Assembly (NCBI RefSeq): GCF_949987535.1
Contig: NC_080079.1
Span: 8,932,001 to 8,996,000 of the forward strand
DNA length: 64,000 nucleotides
Direction of reading: 5' to 3'
Origin: Balaenoptera acutorostrata
Lineage: Eukaryota > Chordata > Mammalia > Artiodactyla > Balaenopteridae
The notes under the pieces were generated by a model. The model did not search any database and was not told where the DNA came from. It saw only the letters and a program-made list of their open reading frames with translations. A program made the position numbers and the translations under genes. Shown piece after piece: positions 33,261-45,189 of the stretch (its first letter is position 1; every line of letters begins with the position of its first letter).

Positions 33261-33628
33261 GGGCTTCGCTGGTGGTACAGTGGTTAAGAATCCACCTGCC
33301 AATGCAGGGGACACGGGTTCGAGCCCTGGGCCGGGAAGATCCCACATGCCACAGAGCAACAAAGCCCATGCGCCACAACTACTAAGCCTGCGCTCTAGAG
33401 GCCACGAGCCACAACTCCTGAAGCCCACATGCCACAATTACTGAAGCCCGCGTGCCTAGAGCCCGTGCTCCACAAGAGAAGCCACTGCAACGAGAAGCCC
33501 ATGCACCGCAACGAAGAGTAGCCCCCGCTCGCCACAACTAGAGAAAGCCTGGGCACAGCAACGAAGACCCAAGGCAGCCAAAAATAAATTAATTAATAAA
33601 AATATATCTATTAAAAAAATTTTTTTTT
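33261..33628 (+). mobile_element. CHR-2-type SINE, long-body form, exact short TSD
   Basis: GGGCTTCGCTGGTGGTACAG start, long body, tail AAATTAATTAATAAAAATAT then A and T runs. AATTATGCACA is duplicated exactly (33250-33260 and 33629-33639). Confidence 0.92.
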
Positions 33629-33639
33629 AATTATGCACA

Positions 33640-34300
33640 AGTACATTTGTAAGCTGGGAGGAAAGATAATTTAAGGACAGGCTTTGAGCTGTGGTGTTTT
33701 GCAGCCAGTCCCAAAAAAAATCCGTCTTTGGATTTCCTCAAGGTCTCTAAATGCATGGTCCCACTCTTTGCACTCCCCCCATTGGGAAGAAGCCCCCCAT
33801 CCTCAGAACTGCAGCTCACTGGCCCGAAGCTACAATGGCTGAAGGAGGAGCAGAGAAGTGCAGGGGGAGCCTGTGAAGCCCCTGAGACAGTGAGAAGCAG
33901 CCCTCCTCCTCCACGGCAATTTGATCAAAACGGTCCCAGGGACGCTCTAGCCCACCTCTTCTCACTGAGGCTCGATGACCCTCTTTGGTTCAAGCCAGCT
34001 CATTGATTTTGCTCATTACTTTTCCTGTTGAACTCTTTGGTCCACAGTGGAGATCATCTGCAAATAAAGCCCAGGGTTTCAAGGGGTTTCTGAGGCAATC
34101 AACCAGGCAGGAATATAGTCTCCCATGTCAAATCCGCCTCTGACCATCCTTTATTATCCTTTTTTTTAATATCACTCATTTTTTTCTCTGTTAAAGTTGT
34201 TCCCATTCATCTCACTTTGGCATTGCCCAGACAAATCTTCCTAAATTAACAGAGTCCTACAGCACCCTGCCTGGTGAAGGAAAGGGGAAAAAAAAAAAAA
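33640..34300. other. Unique DNA
   Basis: No repeat recognised; no supported gene. Confidence 0.4.
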
Positions 34301-35080
34301 GACAGACAGACTGTCTGTGGGAAAACTATTTAATTTGAGCTGGTTGCCCCTCTGAAAAATGATGTCCACATCAGATAAGGAGACGGACGGTTTAAATTGT
34401 TCTATCAGAACCGAGTTGCCTGTTTTTGAAGCTTCATTCCACACAATTGGAAACTGTTCTCTTCTCCTTTTTTTATAAGGCAATTGCCCAACTTGAAGGC
34501 TGTTTGTGATTGAAGTAGAGGCCACAATAATTTATACAGGAAAAGCCTCTAGATCAAATTGTGTATTTTCTAGGTAACCATGCTGGGTAAATATTCCCTC
34601 AGTTTTATCTTTAATGCAATATCTGTATTTTATGCATTCTGTCAAGCTAACACTCCCTGGGGAATATTTTACACACTGATGTACAGGCAACTTGCTACTC
34701 ATTACATTTAATGTGGCTTGTCTTTTCAAAGATGAGAATATTAAGTGTTATATCCTCCTTCTATAGAACCAGTTTGCCCTATGAATGTGCGTTTGTTGCC
34801 CTAATGGGTCTCTTCCTGTTCTAATTAATATGACAACATAGCATTGTCATCAACCAATATTTATGCAGCAGCCCTCTGAGGCTTGTGTCTGTGCTGGGGG
34901 CTTTAATTGAAAGTCCTATCTTATTCTAGGGATCTATGCAACAGAGATACTCACACAGCTGTGCAAGGGCAGCTGTCCAAGGAGCTGGCGGCAGCATCGT
35001 TTGCTAGGGCAAAACAATGGCATTAGCTAAATAGATTATTATACTGCCATTAATGAACTAGATCAATGCATAGTAACTGA
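34300..35080. promoter_or_regulatory. Candidate conserved non-coding block
   Basis: Repeat-free, AT-rich and of high complexity: TATTTAATTTGAGCTGG, TTCTAATTAATATGAC, GGGCTTTAATTGAAAG, CATTAGCTAAATAGATTATT and AACACTCCCTGGGGAATATT. Typical of deeply conserved enhancer sequence by eye; not tested. Confidence 0.42.
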
Positions 35081-35089
35081 CATGTTATC

Positions 35090-35375
35090 ATACCATGATA
35101 TATTGGGGGAAATTGAAAAAAATGAACTGAAAAACATTACTGATGGAATGATTCCATTTTCAGGGGGAAAAAAATCTCAGCATATGCAGTGTGTGTGTGT
35201 CTGTGTGTCTGTGTGTACATGTAGACATGCATGAAGCTTATATTAACAACAGTAACCCTTGAGGAGTGGGACTAGAGCAGAAGGCAAGAAGACACTCATA
35301 CTTTATTTCAGATGCTTATATATTATTTGAATTTTCTACAAATAATATGCTACTTTTGTAAAAAAAAAAAAAAAA
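35090..35375 (+). mobile_element. Old L1M 3' end with (GT)n
   Basis: GGAATGATTCCATTTTCAGG, a GT repeat (35189-35216), ACTTTATTTCAGATGCTTAT, then an A run. This fits the 3' end of an L1M or HAL1 element. Confidence 0.5.
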
Positions 35376-36490
35376 GAAAGAAGAAGAAAAATTAAAGAAT
35401 TTTAAAAGACAATGTTCATTCAGTAATCATGTATTGCTAGGCACTGTGCTCTCTTTATAACCATGTGAACAAGCAGCAGAGAGCAAAAGAATTAAATAAA
35501 TACGCAGAAAACTTAATCTTCACAAACAAAAACTCTTTAAGCTAGGCTTTTTGCTTTAGGATAACTTCTATCAACATTAGCTAACAAAAATCTAAGAACT
35601 GAGATACACTGGCATTTCTCTAAAACAGGACACACTGTAGGGCCCCCTGAACATTCAGGATGAGGCGACTGCCATCACTTGCTGATTGATTAAAGCAGTG
35701 AAGCAATGACACCTCCATGTGCCTAGGGGGCACTGTTGTTGTCAATTCTTCAATGGAGACACACAGCAAAGACACCTCCAGGGCTTCATGAGAGGCTCAG
35801 AGCAGCAGAGGGTCCTAACAATGGGCAAGTGCAAGAGAAATCTGGAGAAGTAATAATAATAATGCAATTCTCTTAAAGGATTTAGGACTTGAAGCTCTCA
35901 GTTACATGCCAGATATAGAATTCAGGACCCACTATATTCTGAAAAGACTGTCCTATTGAGACCATAAAAGTCACCAAATTTCTGGGAATTGACAGCAGCT
36001 TGTGGAGTGGAGGAGAAAAAAGGCGAAAAGCTCAATCCCAACCTTGAGCCGTGAACAGGTGTCTAACTGGATGTATGCCAGAGAGCCCCAAAATCATGTG
36101 AAATCACCAAGCCCTCCACCTAGAAATAACAGTGGAAACACAAGACCCTCTCGGGGTTTTATATTTGGTTTTTTTTTTTTTTTTGAAAGGGGAAATTAAA
36201 GACACACATGCCTGATGTCCATAAAATAATGAGTAGTAAAAAGTGAATATGCTGGAATCTAATTATATGCAAATTTAACTTGGGAGCCTACTTTAGAACC
36301 TACCCCTCAGGGAAGATTTAATTCTCCAAGGCATCCTGAGACCAGTGACAAAGGTCACGAGAGGGATGGCATTTTCTGTTCTGGTTCCGCTGATCAGCCA
36401 ACTTGGAAAGGCAAGAAGCAAGCAGCCATGATCTTCTCTATTACATTTTAAAGAATGACTGTAGACAGAATTGATCAAGCAAGTTTTAGA
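35376..36490. other. Unique DNA
   Basis: No repeat clearly recognised except a T run at 36171-36184. Nothing else supported. Confidence 0.4.
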
Positions 36491-36494
36491 TTCA

Positions 36495-36600
36495 AAACAA
36501 GCAATTTTTGAGCATGTGCTATGTGCTGGATACCATGCATGGTGTTTTCACATTTATCACCTCCTGAGTCCTCAAAACTCACTGGTGATTTAAAGTGTAT
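36495..36600 (-). repeat. MIR fragment (minus)
   Basis: TTTTTGAGCATGTGCTATGT, GCTGGATACCATGCATGG and TTTATCACCTCCTGAGTCCT are the MIR 3' half in reverse. Confidence 0.6.
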
Positions 36601-36609
36601 AGAGGTGAT

Positions 36610-37140
36610 GACTAGACAGTGATGTTGAGTTAAAATTAGGTTAAATCCTGCAGATTATCAAGAGCCCTTAAATACCCAGTTCCCATTCACCACCAGGAAT
36701 TTCAGGTTATCTGAAATGCAGAACATTGTGAAAACCCAAACAACTATATATACATTTCCTTTTCATTCTTTCCTTTGGTCCACTCAGAGTTCTCGGTCTT
36801 TAATGAGTATAATTACAGGGTTATGCTCAAGGACACTCGTCTTTTTTCGTGGAGGAGGAGGGAGGGGAAGTGAACTGTCTAGCATACAGCCTCCTCCCAG
36901 TCTTGGAAAGCAGTATAACCCCTCCTACCACAAAAGGTAAGGGAATCAGAGCCTCCCTCTCCCCACTCCCAGGCAGCCTGCTCAGCCAATCAAACACCTT
37001 CACCAGGGACTTTGAACATAGAGCAAATGAGGAAATACAAGAGAAAGTTAGAATTCAAATGCAGTGGTAGCAGTGGTGGTATCTAGCAGAAGCAGCAGTG
37101 TCCTGGACAGACTATTATACTTAAAACATAGTTATCTATA
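36610..37140. other. Unique DNA
   Basis: No repeat or gene recognised. Confidence 0.4.
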
Positions 37141-37915
37141 CCCCAACTCATTAGGCTAGCATAAGATTGACATGAAAACCTGATAGAGACAGTACAATGA
37201 AGGAAAAATACATCTTAATCTCTCTCAAGAGTTCATATAGATGTAAAAATCCTAAGCAATATTAACTGCTAAATCCAGCAATATAGGAAAAGAATATTAT
37301 ATTATAGCCAAGTTGAGTTTATACCAGGAATTCAAGGTTGGTTTAACATTAGAAAATCAGTGAATGTACCTTACCACTTTCACAGATTAAAAAAGAAAAA
37401 TTAAGTGATTTTTTTCATAGATACGTAAGAAGCATTTAATAAAATTCATTGTCCCTACATGATGGAAAAGTAGAGTTGTAGTAAGCCAGAAATACCAGAA
37501 ATAGAGGGAAGCTTCCTTAAACTGATAAAAGATATACACTCTCACCAAACATTATACTAATTGGGGAAATGATGAGAATTTTAAGATCACAAATAAGACA
37601 ATAATGTCTACTATCACCATTTCTATTCAGCATTTTAATAGAGGCCCTAGGCAGAGCAATAAAGCCAAAAAACAAATAAATAGTGTAAGGATCAGAAAGG
37701 AAAACACCAAACTGTCATTATTTGTGGAAGCTATTATATTGTTTACATTTTAAAAATCTAAAAGAATTCTTAGATAAATTATTGTAATTAATAAGGGAAA
37801 TTGGCAGGGTTACACAATTTTTAAAAATCAGTACAAAAAGTAATTGTATTTCTATATACAACACAGATAAATTTTTTAATGATACAGTTTTCAATAGCAT
37901 CAAAAATGGCAAGTA

Positions 37916-38036
37916 CCGGGACTTCCCTGGCGATCCAGCAGTTAAGACTCCACGCTTCCACTGCAGGCAGTGCAGGTTCCACCCCCGGTCGGGAACTAAG
38001 ACCCCGCATGCCACGCGGTGCAGCCGAAAAAAAAGA
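37916..38036 (+). mobile_element. Short CHR-1-like SINE inside L1
   Basis: GACTTCCCTGGCGATCCAGC, CTTCCACTGCAGGCAGTGCA, then an A-rich tail. Flanks AAAAATGGCAAGTA and AAAAATAGCAAGTA differ at one base and belong to L1. Confidence 0.88.
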
Positions 38037-38613
38037 AAAAATAGCAAGTACTTATAAATATAGCTAGCAAAAGATACTGAAGTCATAGAGAAAACCACAT
38101 ACCTATGAAAAAAGTAAAGAAACCTAAGTAAACAGAGAGATATATCGTGCTAATGGATTGGAAGACTCAATATGGCAAAAATACCAATTCTCCTCTAAAA
38201 TTACCTATAGATTCAAGGCAACCCCAAAGCAAACTCTCAACAGATATTTTGTGTAAATTGAAAGATGATTCTAAAATTTATGTAGAAAAGCAAAGAGCCA
38301 AGATTAGCCACGAAACTCCTGAGAAGAACAAGAGGGAGAGCTTGTCCTGCCAGATATTAAGAGCAGAAAATAAAACTTATGATGAAACTGGTACTGCAAT
38401 ATGGCGCTGGCTTTAGAAGACACAAATAGACCAACAGAACAGAATATAAAACCAAGATACAAATTCATGCATATATGGACATGTGGTTTATTGTAAAGGT
38501 AGCGCTGTAAAGCAATGAAAAAGGATAATAAATAGAGCTGGGACAACTTGGTATCCATATGGAAAAAATTTAATTGGACCTTTACCTCATACTGCACTCA
38601 AAAATCAACTCTT

Positions 38614-38964
38614 GGGACTTCCCTGGTGGCACAGCGGTTAAGAATCTGCCTGCCAATGCAGGGGACACGGGTTCAATCCCTGGTCCAGGAAGATCCCACA
38701 TGCCACGGAGCAACTAAGCCCCTGCACCACAACTACTGAGCCTGCGCTCTAGAGCCCACGAGCCACAACTACTGAGCCCACGTGCCACAACTACCGAAGC
38801 CCGTGCGCCTAGAGCCCGTGCTCCACAACAAGAGAAGCCACTGCAATGAGAAGCCCACACACCACAACGAAGAGTAGTCCCCACTCGCTGCAACTAGAGA
38901 AAGCCCACGTGCAGCAACAAAGACCCAATGCAGCCAAAAATAAATTAATTAATTAATTTTAAAA
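38614..38964 (+). mobile_element. CHR-2-type SINE, long-body form, inside L1
   Basis: GGGACTTCCCTGGTGGCACA start, full long body, AATTAATTAATTTTA tail. AAAATCAACTCT is duplicated exactly (38601-38612 and 38965-38976) and is L1 sequence. Confidence 0.92.
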
Positions 38965-39430
38965 AAAATCAACTCTAGGCAGATTATGGACCTAAATGTA
39001 AAAGGCAAAATTACATAGAAGACTATCTTTGTGGGAAAAATTATAAAACAAGACAGAAAATATTAACCATAAGGGAAAAGCCTGATATAATTGACTACAC
39101 TAAAATTTTAAGATTTCTGTTTATCAAAATATACCATTAAGAGAGGAAAAAAAGGAAGCCACAGAGCAGAGCAGAAAAAAATGTGCAATCCCTAAAACCA
39201 ACAAAGGCTCGGATCCAGGACATATAGAGAAGTCTCAGAAATCAGTTTGATAAACTCGAACAATCCAATATTTTTTAAAGGGCAAAGGACTTAAAGAGAC
39301 ATTTCACATAGAGGAAATCCAAATACCAATAAACATATAAGAAGGTAATCAACCTCTCTTGTAATCAAGAAATTCAAATTAAAGCCACAGTGAGCTATCC
39401 CTACACACCTACTACACAGGCCCAGGCTGC

Positions 39431-39865
39431 TAAAAGTGTCCTTCTGATTTATCATAAGGGAGGGGGCTTGGTTTCCAGGCAAGGGGGCCCCCTTACCCCT
39501 CACTGCCAGTTGTGGTAGTGATTGTCTCCCCATGACTTAGAGGAGTATCATTTTAGAAATGAGAAATTCACTCTTACTATAAACAATCCTCCAAGCCGTT
39601 TTTGGGAGGCATTCTATTAAAGCTGATGTCCTACTCTATGTCACAAAGTCTCAGGATGGGAAATGCCATTCATAAAAGTCTCTCTTTGTTTTTTCCTAAT
39701 TCTTCTTTGAAGCAACCCACCCCACCACTCTGGCCCCCTCAAACCTCTCTTTCCCTCCTATTCTTGGGCTTTGTTCAGGCTACTGCAAAACTGCATCTTT
39801 CAAACTTTGATTGTAAATGTCATTTGCTACAACTACTAAGTCACTTTGTGGTTTGGTCCAATGTA
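39431..39865. other. Unique DNA
   Basis: No repeat or gene recognised. Includes most of a 108-codon frame (39602-39928) that runs into the L1 and has no recognisable domain. Confidence 0.4.
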
Positions 39866-39875
39866 CACAGCTTCT

Positions 39876-40307
39876 GTTTTTGTTTTTTTTTTAAGGTTTT
39901 AAAAATATTTTTATTGAAATACAGTTGATTTACAATGTTGTGTTGCTTTCAGGTGTACAGAAAAGTGATTCAGTTACATATGTATGTTCTTTTTTAGATT
40001 CTTTTCCATTATTGGTTATTACAAGATATTGAGTGTAGTTTCCTGTGCTATACAGTAAGTAGTCCTTTTTGGTTATCTATTTTATATGTAGTAGTGTTTA
40101 TATTTTAACCCCAAACTCCTAGTTTATCCCTCCCCCCCGCCTTTCTCCTTTGGTAACCATGTTTGTTTTCTATGTCTGTGAGTCTATTTCTCCTTTATAA
40201 ATAAGTTCATTTGTATCATTTTTTTAGATTCCACATATAAACAATATCACATGATATCTGTCTTTCTCTGTCTGACTTACTTCACTCAGTATGATAATCT
40301 CTAGGTC
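39876..40307 (-). mobile_element. L1 3' end, 5'-truncated (minus strand)
   Basis: Starts with a T-rich tail, then TATTTTTATTGAAATACAGT, GATTTACAATGTTGTGTTGC and, further on, CTTACTTCACTCAGTATGAT: reversed L1 3' UTR. CACAGCTTCT (39866-39875) and CACAGCGTCT (40308-40317) are a probable target duplication with one change. Confidence 0.88.
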
Positions 40308-40317
40308 CACAGCGTCT

Positions 40318-40882
40318 TAAAGCACATTTTCCATCAGAGCCTCTACCCGTCAGAGCCATAAGACAGGGTTGCTGATGACCCTGTCTTATCCCTCGAACTT
40401 GGTCCAGGGACCAAGGCAGACATGTGGCCTCGGGAACGGGCTGCGGCCTGGCCGCCCCTCCTCACACCAATGGCTTTCTTCTTCTTCCTTTTCTGTGCAC
40501 TTGTGTTTCAGATAAAGTGCCCATCTCCCACGGCCAAGAAGAGGTCAAATTAAGAATGGTGCTCTTTTTAGCAACTACAAAAAGTTCTCATTTTCTCATC
40601 CAGTAAAGTTCCCTAATGGCTGATATATGAGCCCAGTCTCTAAACGGTCCTGAATTGTGCCATTTCCCTCTCAGTGACTCGGGCTCCCCGTGGGGCAGAC
40701 TGCCACAGGCAACGCGGGTGCTGGGAGGAACCAGCGGGAATCATCATTTTCTCCCTTCCAGGCTTCTTGCCTTTGGTGCTTTAATTCATTCCAAAGTCCT
40801 AAACCTTAGAAGCGAACGGAGGAATCACAAGGGTCCTTAAACCGCCCCCATCTGAATCGGATGCAGCAGCCCGTGTTTATTT
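40318..40882. other. Unique DNA
   Basis: No repeat or gene recognised. Confidence 0.4.
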
Positions 40883-40894
40883 AAAGAAAACCAG

Positions 40895-41438
40895 GGCTTC
40901 CCTGGTGGCGCAGTGGTTAAGAATCCGCCTGCCAATGCAGGGGACATGGGTTCGAGCCCTGGCCCAGGAAGATCCCACATGCCGCAGAGCAACTAAGCCT
41001 GTGAGCCACAACTACTGAGCCTGTGCTCTAGAGCCCGTGCTCTGCAACAAGAGAAGCCACAACTGGGCTTCCCTGGTGGCGCAGTGGTTGGGAATCTGCC
41101 TGCCAATGCAGGGGCACGGGTTCGAGCCCTGGTCTGGGAGGATCCCACATGCCACGGAGCAACTAGGCCCGTGAGCCACAACTACTGAGCCTGAGCGTCT
41201 GGAGCCTGTGCTCCGCAACAAGAGAGGCCACGATAATGAGAGGCCCGCGCATCGCAATGAGGAGTGGCCCCCACTTGCCACAACTGGAGAAAGCCCTCGC
41301 ACAGAAACAAAGACCCAACACAGCCATAAATAATAAATAAATAAATAATAAAAAATAAAATAAAAAAGACAAAACTGTAGTTCCCAGAGGCTCTAAAAAA
41401 AATTAAAAAAATAAAAAATAAAAAAAATAAAAAAAAAT
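40895..41438 (+). mobile_element. Composite SINE: truncated CHR-2 copy joined to a full copy plus extra 3' tail
   Basis: A long-body SINE (40895 to about 41064) stops after AGAAGCCACAACT. A complete short-body SINE follows at once (from 41065). After its tail come 27 non-SINE bases (41368-41394) and a long A-rich tract. AAAGAAAACCAG flanks the whole unit exactly (40883-40894 and 41439-41450). One event, or a second SINE nested in the first (weak repeat AAGCCACAACT / AAGACAAAACT), are both possible. Confidence 0.85.
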
Positions 41439-41450
41439 AAAGAAAACCAG

Positions 41451-42280
41451 TTCCTCCTTCCCAGCCTGGGCTCGAGAAGACACAGGGTAAAACTGGATGG
41501 GAGGGGGAAGGGCTCAAGCTGTATAAATGACCTAAAAAATTACTGTCCATGAGGCTCTTAAATCAGAGTCTCTGTATTTATGGCATTTAAAGACCCTGGA
41601 AATCTACCCCACCCAAGCAACAGCCTTTGTACTGAGATAGATTCTGTCTCTGGACAAAGAAGTCCCCAAAATGAGGTTTCTGGGCTTCCCAACCTGGCCC
41701 CATGCATGCCATGCCGGCCTGTGTCGTCTCCTGCCTAGTCTAGAGCCACGAGACACATGACCCAAGAGCCTCCGTTCTCTATGCAGTAGCTCAAGGCATC
41801 TGGAACACATATGAAATCTTAATAGAACTTTAATTTAGGGTGTTAAGGCAGTTGTATCTTAAATCCAAGTCTAAGGACTTGGCTCTTAAATCTAAGGACT
41901 CTCTTGGCTACAGCCAACGCTGTCACCGCTGGCCTGGCATCGGTACCTGAAGCCCACTGTGCGCAGTCAGTAGAGGAAGCAGATGCCCTGGGACCCTCTT
42001 GTCTAGAGCTGCAGACACTCCCCTTCTGGGGGAAGGGCGCTGGGCTGGCTTCAGTCAAGGAAAGGTTCACCCTGTCCCTGTGTTCCGGAGGGTTTTCTAC
42101 CACTGCTAAAGAAGGGAGCTGCATCCCTAAAGTGGTCCCTCTCTCTCCACAGCCAGCCTCGAAAGCCTTCAGAATCCTGGAGAAATCTGAAGTTGACGAG
42201 CTCTGATGTAAGTGAACCACATTGGACTCAGTTCACTTGTGCGTCGCTTTGAACTGGAAACAACAGACGTCACGTTTTGA
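41451..42280. other. Unique GC-moderate DNA
   Basis: No repeat recognised. Opposing frames of 100 and 125 codons over the same bases, neither with a domain. Confidence 0.4.
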
Positions 42281-42430
42281 AGAACTTCTGTGCAGCAAGC
42301 ACTTGCTACATGTTTCACATAAGTGATTTTATCCTTTCCTTGTGTTAAAAATGAGAAACCCAAGGCTCAGAAAGGTTAAGTGACTTGCCTGAGGTCACAC
42401 AGCTGTCGGATACCTGACTCCAAGACCGCT
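42280..42430 (-). repeat. MIR (minus strand)
   Basis: AAGCACTTGCTACATGTTTC, ATGAGAAACCCAAGGCTCAG and TGACTTGCCTGAGGTCACAC are the complement of MIR. Confidence 0.82.
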
Positions 42431-42930
42431 CCGGTCCCTGGATGCTGAGTTTCCTTGCACTGGGCATGCACTTTGCCGTGTCCTTCTGCAGTGGGAATCA
42501 GAATTCTCTGAGGTCAACCACTCTCCCCATCAGGAACCCCTTGTGGCCACAGCAGAAGTCTGAACCTCACAGGGAGAGAGGAGAGAGAGGAGCCATCATT
42601 TCTTTCCCCCGTGAGCCAGGCTGGGGCCCCTGCAGACCCACACCGCTCCTGCTCCAGCCACTTCTGCCCTCGTGTCTCCTTCACGGCAAGTGGCGCTGGT
42701 GTCTCATTTTCTGCAAATTTCCTTTTTCAGATGAAAGCTGTTGAGCATGAAGAAAACGTGACTGAAAGCAAAAACATGAAGGGACGTGGCTTGCGGTTGA
42801 GGCTGCCAGCTCCTCTGCAGTGGGTGGGGCAGGGTCCCCGGGCAGGGGCGGTGGTCAGCGGCAGCGTAGACGGGACTCTGCCCAGCGCCGCACATCCAGC
42901 TCGGCAGACTCTGACCTGACTCTGATCTAC
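42431..42930. other. Unique GC-rich DNA
   Basis: No repeat clearly recognised. Confidence 0.4.
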
Positions 42931-43315
42931 TCAGCAACCTTCGTGGCTCCCTGTCTCCCACACCAAGGAACATCCATGCCTCTCAGCTGCGGTCCCCTAA
43001 ACTTCCTCCTAGCACCTCATGGTCTAGGAGCACAGACCTGCGTCAGCCCCCGCACGCCATGCTCTCTCTCACCTCCACGCCTGGCCTTGTGCCACTCCTT
43101 CCACCAGACTCTGACTATTCCCGCAACTCCTGATACTCAGGTGAACCCTCCTCCAGGAAGCCTTCTCTGATTCCTCCCCCCAGCTGCTTGCCTCCCTACC
43201 AAAGTCCGTATCCCCTGTCCAGTAGCAATCTAGCTGTGTGTGTCCCACCCAGCAGCATCCAGAGTATGGGGACTGCATCTGGTCACAACTTTGTCCCCAG
43301 TGAGGCCTTCAGCTG
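42930..43315 (+). repeat. L2 element, 3' region
   Basis: CTTGTGCCACTCCTTCCACC, CAGGAAGCCTTCTCTGATTC and GAGTATGGGGACTGCATCTG follow the L2 consensus. Confidence 0.7.
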
Positions 43316-44215
43316 ATGTAGGGGGGTCCAAACCTGCTCTGGGATTGCCTGGCTTCCTAGCCTGGAGAGGGCACTGGCCCAAAAATGGCCGCAGGCGTCA
43401 GCCCCAATGAGGCCCCAAGTTTCCTCCCCTGGAGCTGCAGACAAAGGCCATGCTCACAAAAGGCACAGCGCGGTCACCTCTCCTGGAACAAAGAGACGGC
43501 ACGTGGGCATCACCCTCGGCGGCGACGGACACTCCGAGCCTAGCTACCCGCACCACGCTGGTTGCCATGGCATGTTTTAATTAAGTGTAAGGATCTTGTG
43601 TCTTGATAACAGCAAACACGACTCCCTTTTGTTTGTCTCCGCTCCCTCTGGGAACAGAGATAGGGTGTGGAGCTCAGAGCTGGTTCTCAGGGGAGGGATG
43701 GGGAGGGAGGCCCCTGCGGAGGGGCCCTGGGGAGGTGGGCTGCCCCTCTGACATGCCCCTGCTCCACTGCCCTGTGACCAGTTTCCCCTGTCAGGAGGCG
43801 CCTCCTCAAGCTGTCGCCCATGATGGGCTGAGGGCATGGGACAGTACTGGGCAGGCTGATCTGTGCTCACTCCCTGGCAGGCAGCCTCCGCTTCCATCAG
43901 GGATCAAGACAAGGCCACAGAGGGACACAGAAGCAGAACAGGAAAATCAGAAAATCCAAAGCTGCTTCTGCCAACAGCCACCTTGTGGCTGGCGGTACAG
44001 GTACAGGCCTGCCCACGTGTCTCAGCTCATGTGCTGCCACTCCTTAGCCTTGTCCCCAGTGAGCCCCTTAGCTGCTTCTAGCCTGAGGCCAGCGTGCATC
44101 TATACGAAGAACCTGCATAATGTACCCTCCCATTAGTCCAAGGCCCCACCTCGTTTGCATTTTCATCTGAATTGAGCAAAAGGAGCTGAGCAGAGACTGG
44201 GGGAAGCATTCTACA
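43316..44215. other. Unique GC-rich DNA with a small CpG cluster
   Basis: 43468-43558 holds about 11 CpG sites in 90 bases outside any SINE. A 177-codon frame (43603-44136) has no domain and is overlapped by antisense frames. No gene supported. Confidence 0.4.
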
Positions 44216-44219
44216 GGTG

Positions 44220-44330
44220 TGGAATCTCTCATCATAGAGGTTAGGGACCTTGGAAATGGAGCCAGGATTTGAACCCAGGTTTGTCTGACGCCAAAGATCT
44301 TGGTATTCCCTCTCCCCAGCTGCCTAGTCA
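44220..44330 (-). repeat. MIR fragment (minus)
   Basis: ATGGAGCCAGGATTTGAACC, CAGGTTTGTCTGACGCCAAA and GATCTTGGTATTCCC match the MIR 5' half in reverse. Confidence 0.6.
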
Positions 44331-44445
44331 ACATTCCTTGGATGTGTACTGGGTTCAGAGCACTCACTTAGCCATGCACTGAGCCCTTTGGAAGTTCTGG
44401 GGGGGAGATAGATGAGGACTCCAATCCCGGGCTCATGGCCCAGGC

Positions 44446-44690
44446 CAGCGCTATCCAATGAAATAAAACGCCAGCCACATCCATAATTTTAAATTTTCTA
44501 GTAGCCACCTTAACAAATGAAAAGAAACAAGTGAAATTAATTTTAATAAAAAATGTCTTTAGCACGCTATCCAAAATATCATTTCAACATCTAATGAGAT
44601 CATTTACATTCTCTTTTTCATATTAAGTCCTAGAAATCTGAAGTGTGTTTTACCCTTACAGGACCTCTCATTTCAGACACCTCATCCTGT
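44446..44690 (+). mobile_element. MER33-like non-autonomous hAT element, partial
   Basis: CAGCGCTATCCAATGAAATA, TAATTTTAAATTTTCTAGTA, GTGAAATTAATTTTAATAAA and CATTTCAACATCTAATGAG are in the order of a common hAT-Charlie element. The 3' terminus is missing. Exact family name uncertain. Confidence 0.7.
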
Positions 44691-44774
44691 CGTGCCCCAA
44701 GCCTGAGCTCCTAACCATGACAGCACGTCCCACCCTCTGCTTCTCTGAGCTCTTTCCCACACAAGATCTCCTTT

Positions 44775-45098
44775 TCTTTTTTTGGCTGCTTTGGGTCTTC
44801 ATTACTGCGCACCGGCATTTCTCTAGCTGCAGCAAGCATGGGCTACTCTTCGTTGCAGTGTGCAGGCTTCTCATTGCAGTGGGTTCCCTTCTGGTGGAGC
44901 AGGGCTCTAGGTGTGCAGGCTTCAGTAGTTGTGGCACACGGGCTCAGTAGTTGTGGCTCATGGGCTCTACAGCACAGCCTCAGTAGTTGTGGCGCACGGG
45001 CTTAGTTGCTCCACGGTATGTAGGGTCTTCCAGGGCTCGAACCCATGTCCCCTGCATTGGCAGGCGGATTCTTAACCACTGCACTGCCAGGGAATTCC
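44775..45098 (-). mobile_element. CHR-2-type SINE, long-body form (minus), exact TSD
   Basis: T-rich start, TTTGGCTGCTTTGGGTCTTC, B-box complement GGGCTCGAACCC, ending CTGCCAGGGAATTCC. AAGATCTCCTTT is duplicated exactly (44763-44774 and 45099-45110). Internally more diverged than most copies. Confidence 0.9.
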
Positions 45099-45189
45099 AA
45101 GATCTCCTTTCATCCCCACATCAAGGCAGTGGGCACACACAGTTGCTCTCTTACAGGTGGGGCTGCCAGCCTCCAGATGGTCCCCAGTG

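Larger units (their letters stand above)
37150..39430 (+). mobile_element. Decayed L1 ORF2 segment with two nested SINEs
   Basis: The three pieces around the SINEs follow L1 ORF2 and its downstream part. The reverse-transcriptase region includes GAATTCAAGGTTGGTTTAAC and CCTAGGCAGAGCAATAAAG, then GATTCAAGGCAACCCCAAAG and GGACAACTTGGTATCCATAT, then ATTATGGACCTAAATGTAAA. Frames are broken by many stops and shifts. SINEs at 37916-38036 and 38614-38964 interrupt it. Confidence 0.85.

Noticed and set aside
37718..38098. 126-codon minus-strand frame
   Set aside because: Antisense to decayed L1 ORF2 and a SINE; chance frame.
43603..44136. 177-codon plus-strand frame
   Set aside because: No domain, in GC-rich DNA with competing frames in other phases; coding not supported.
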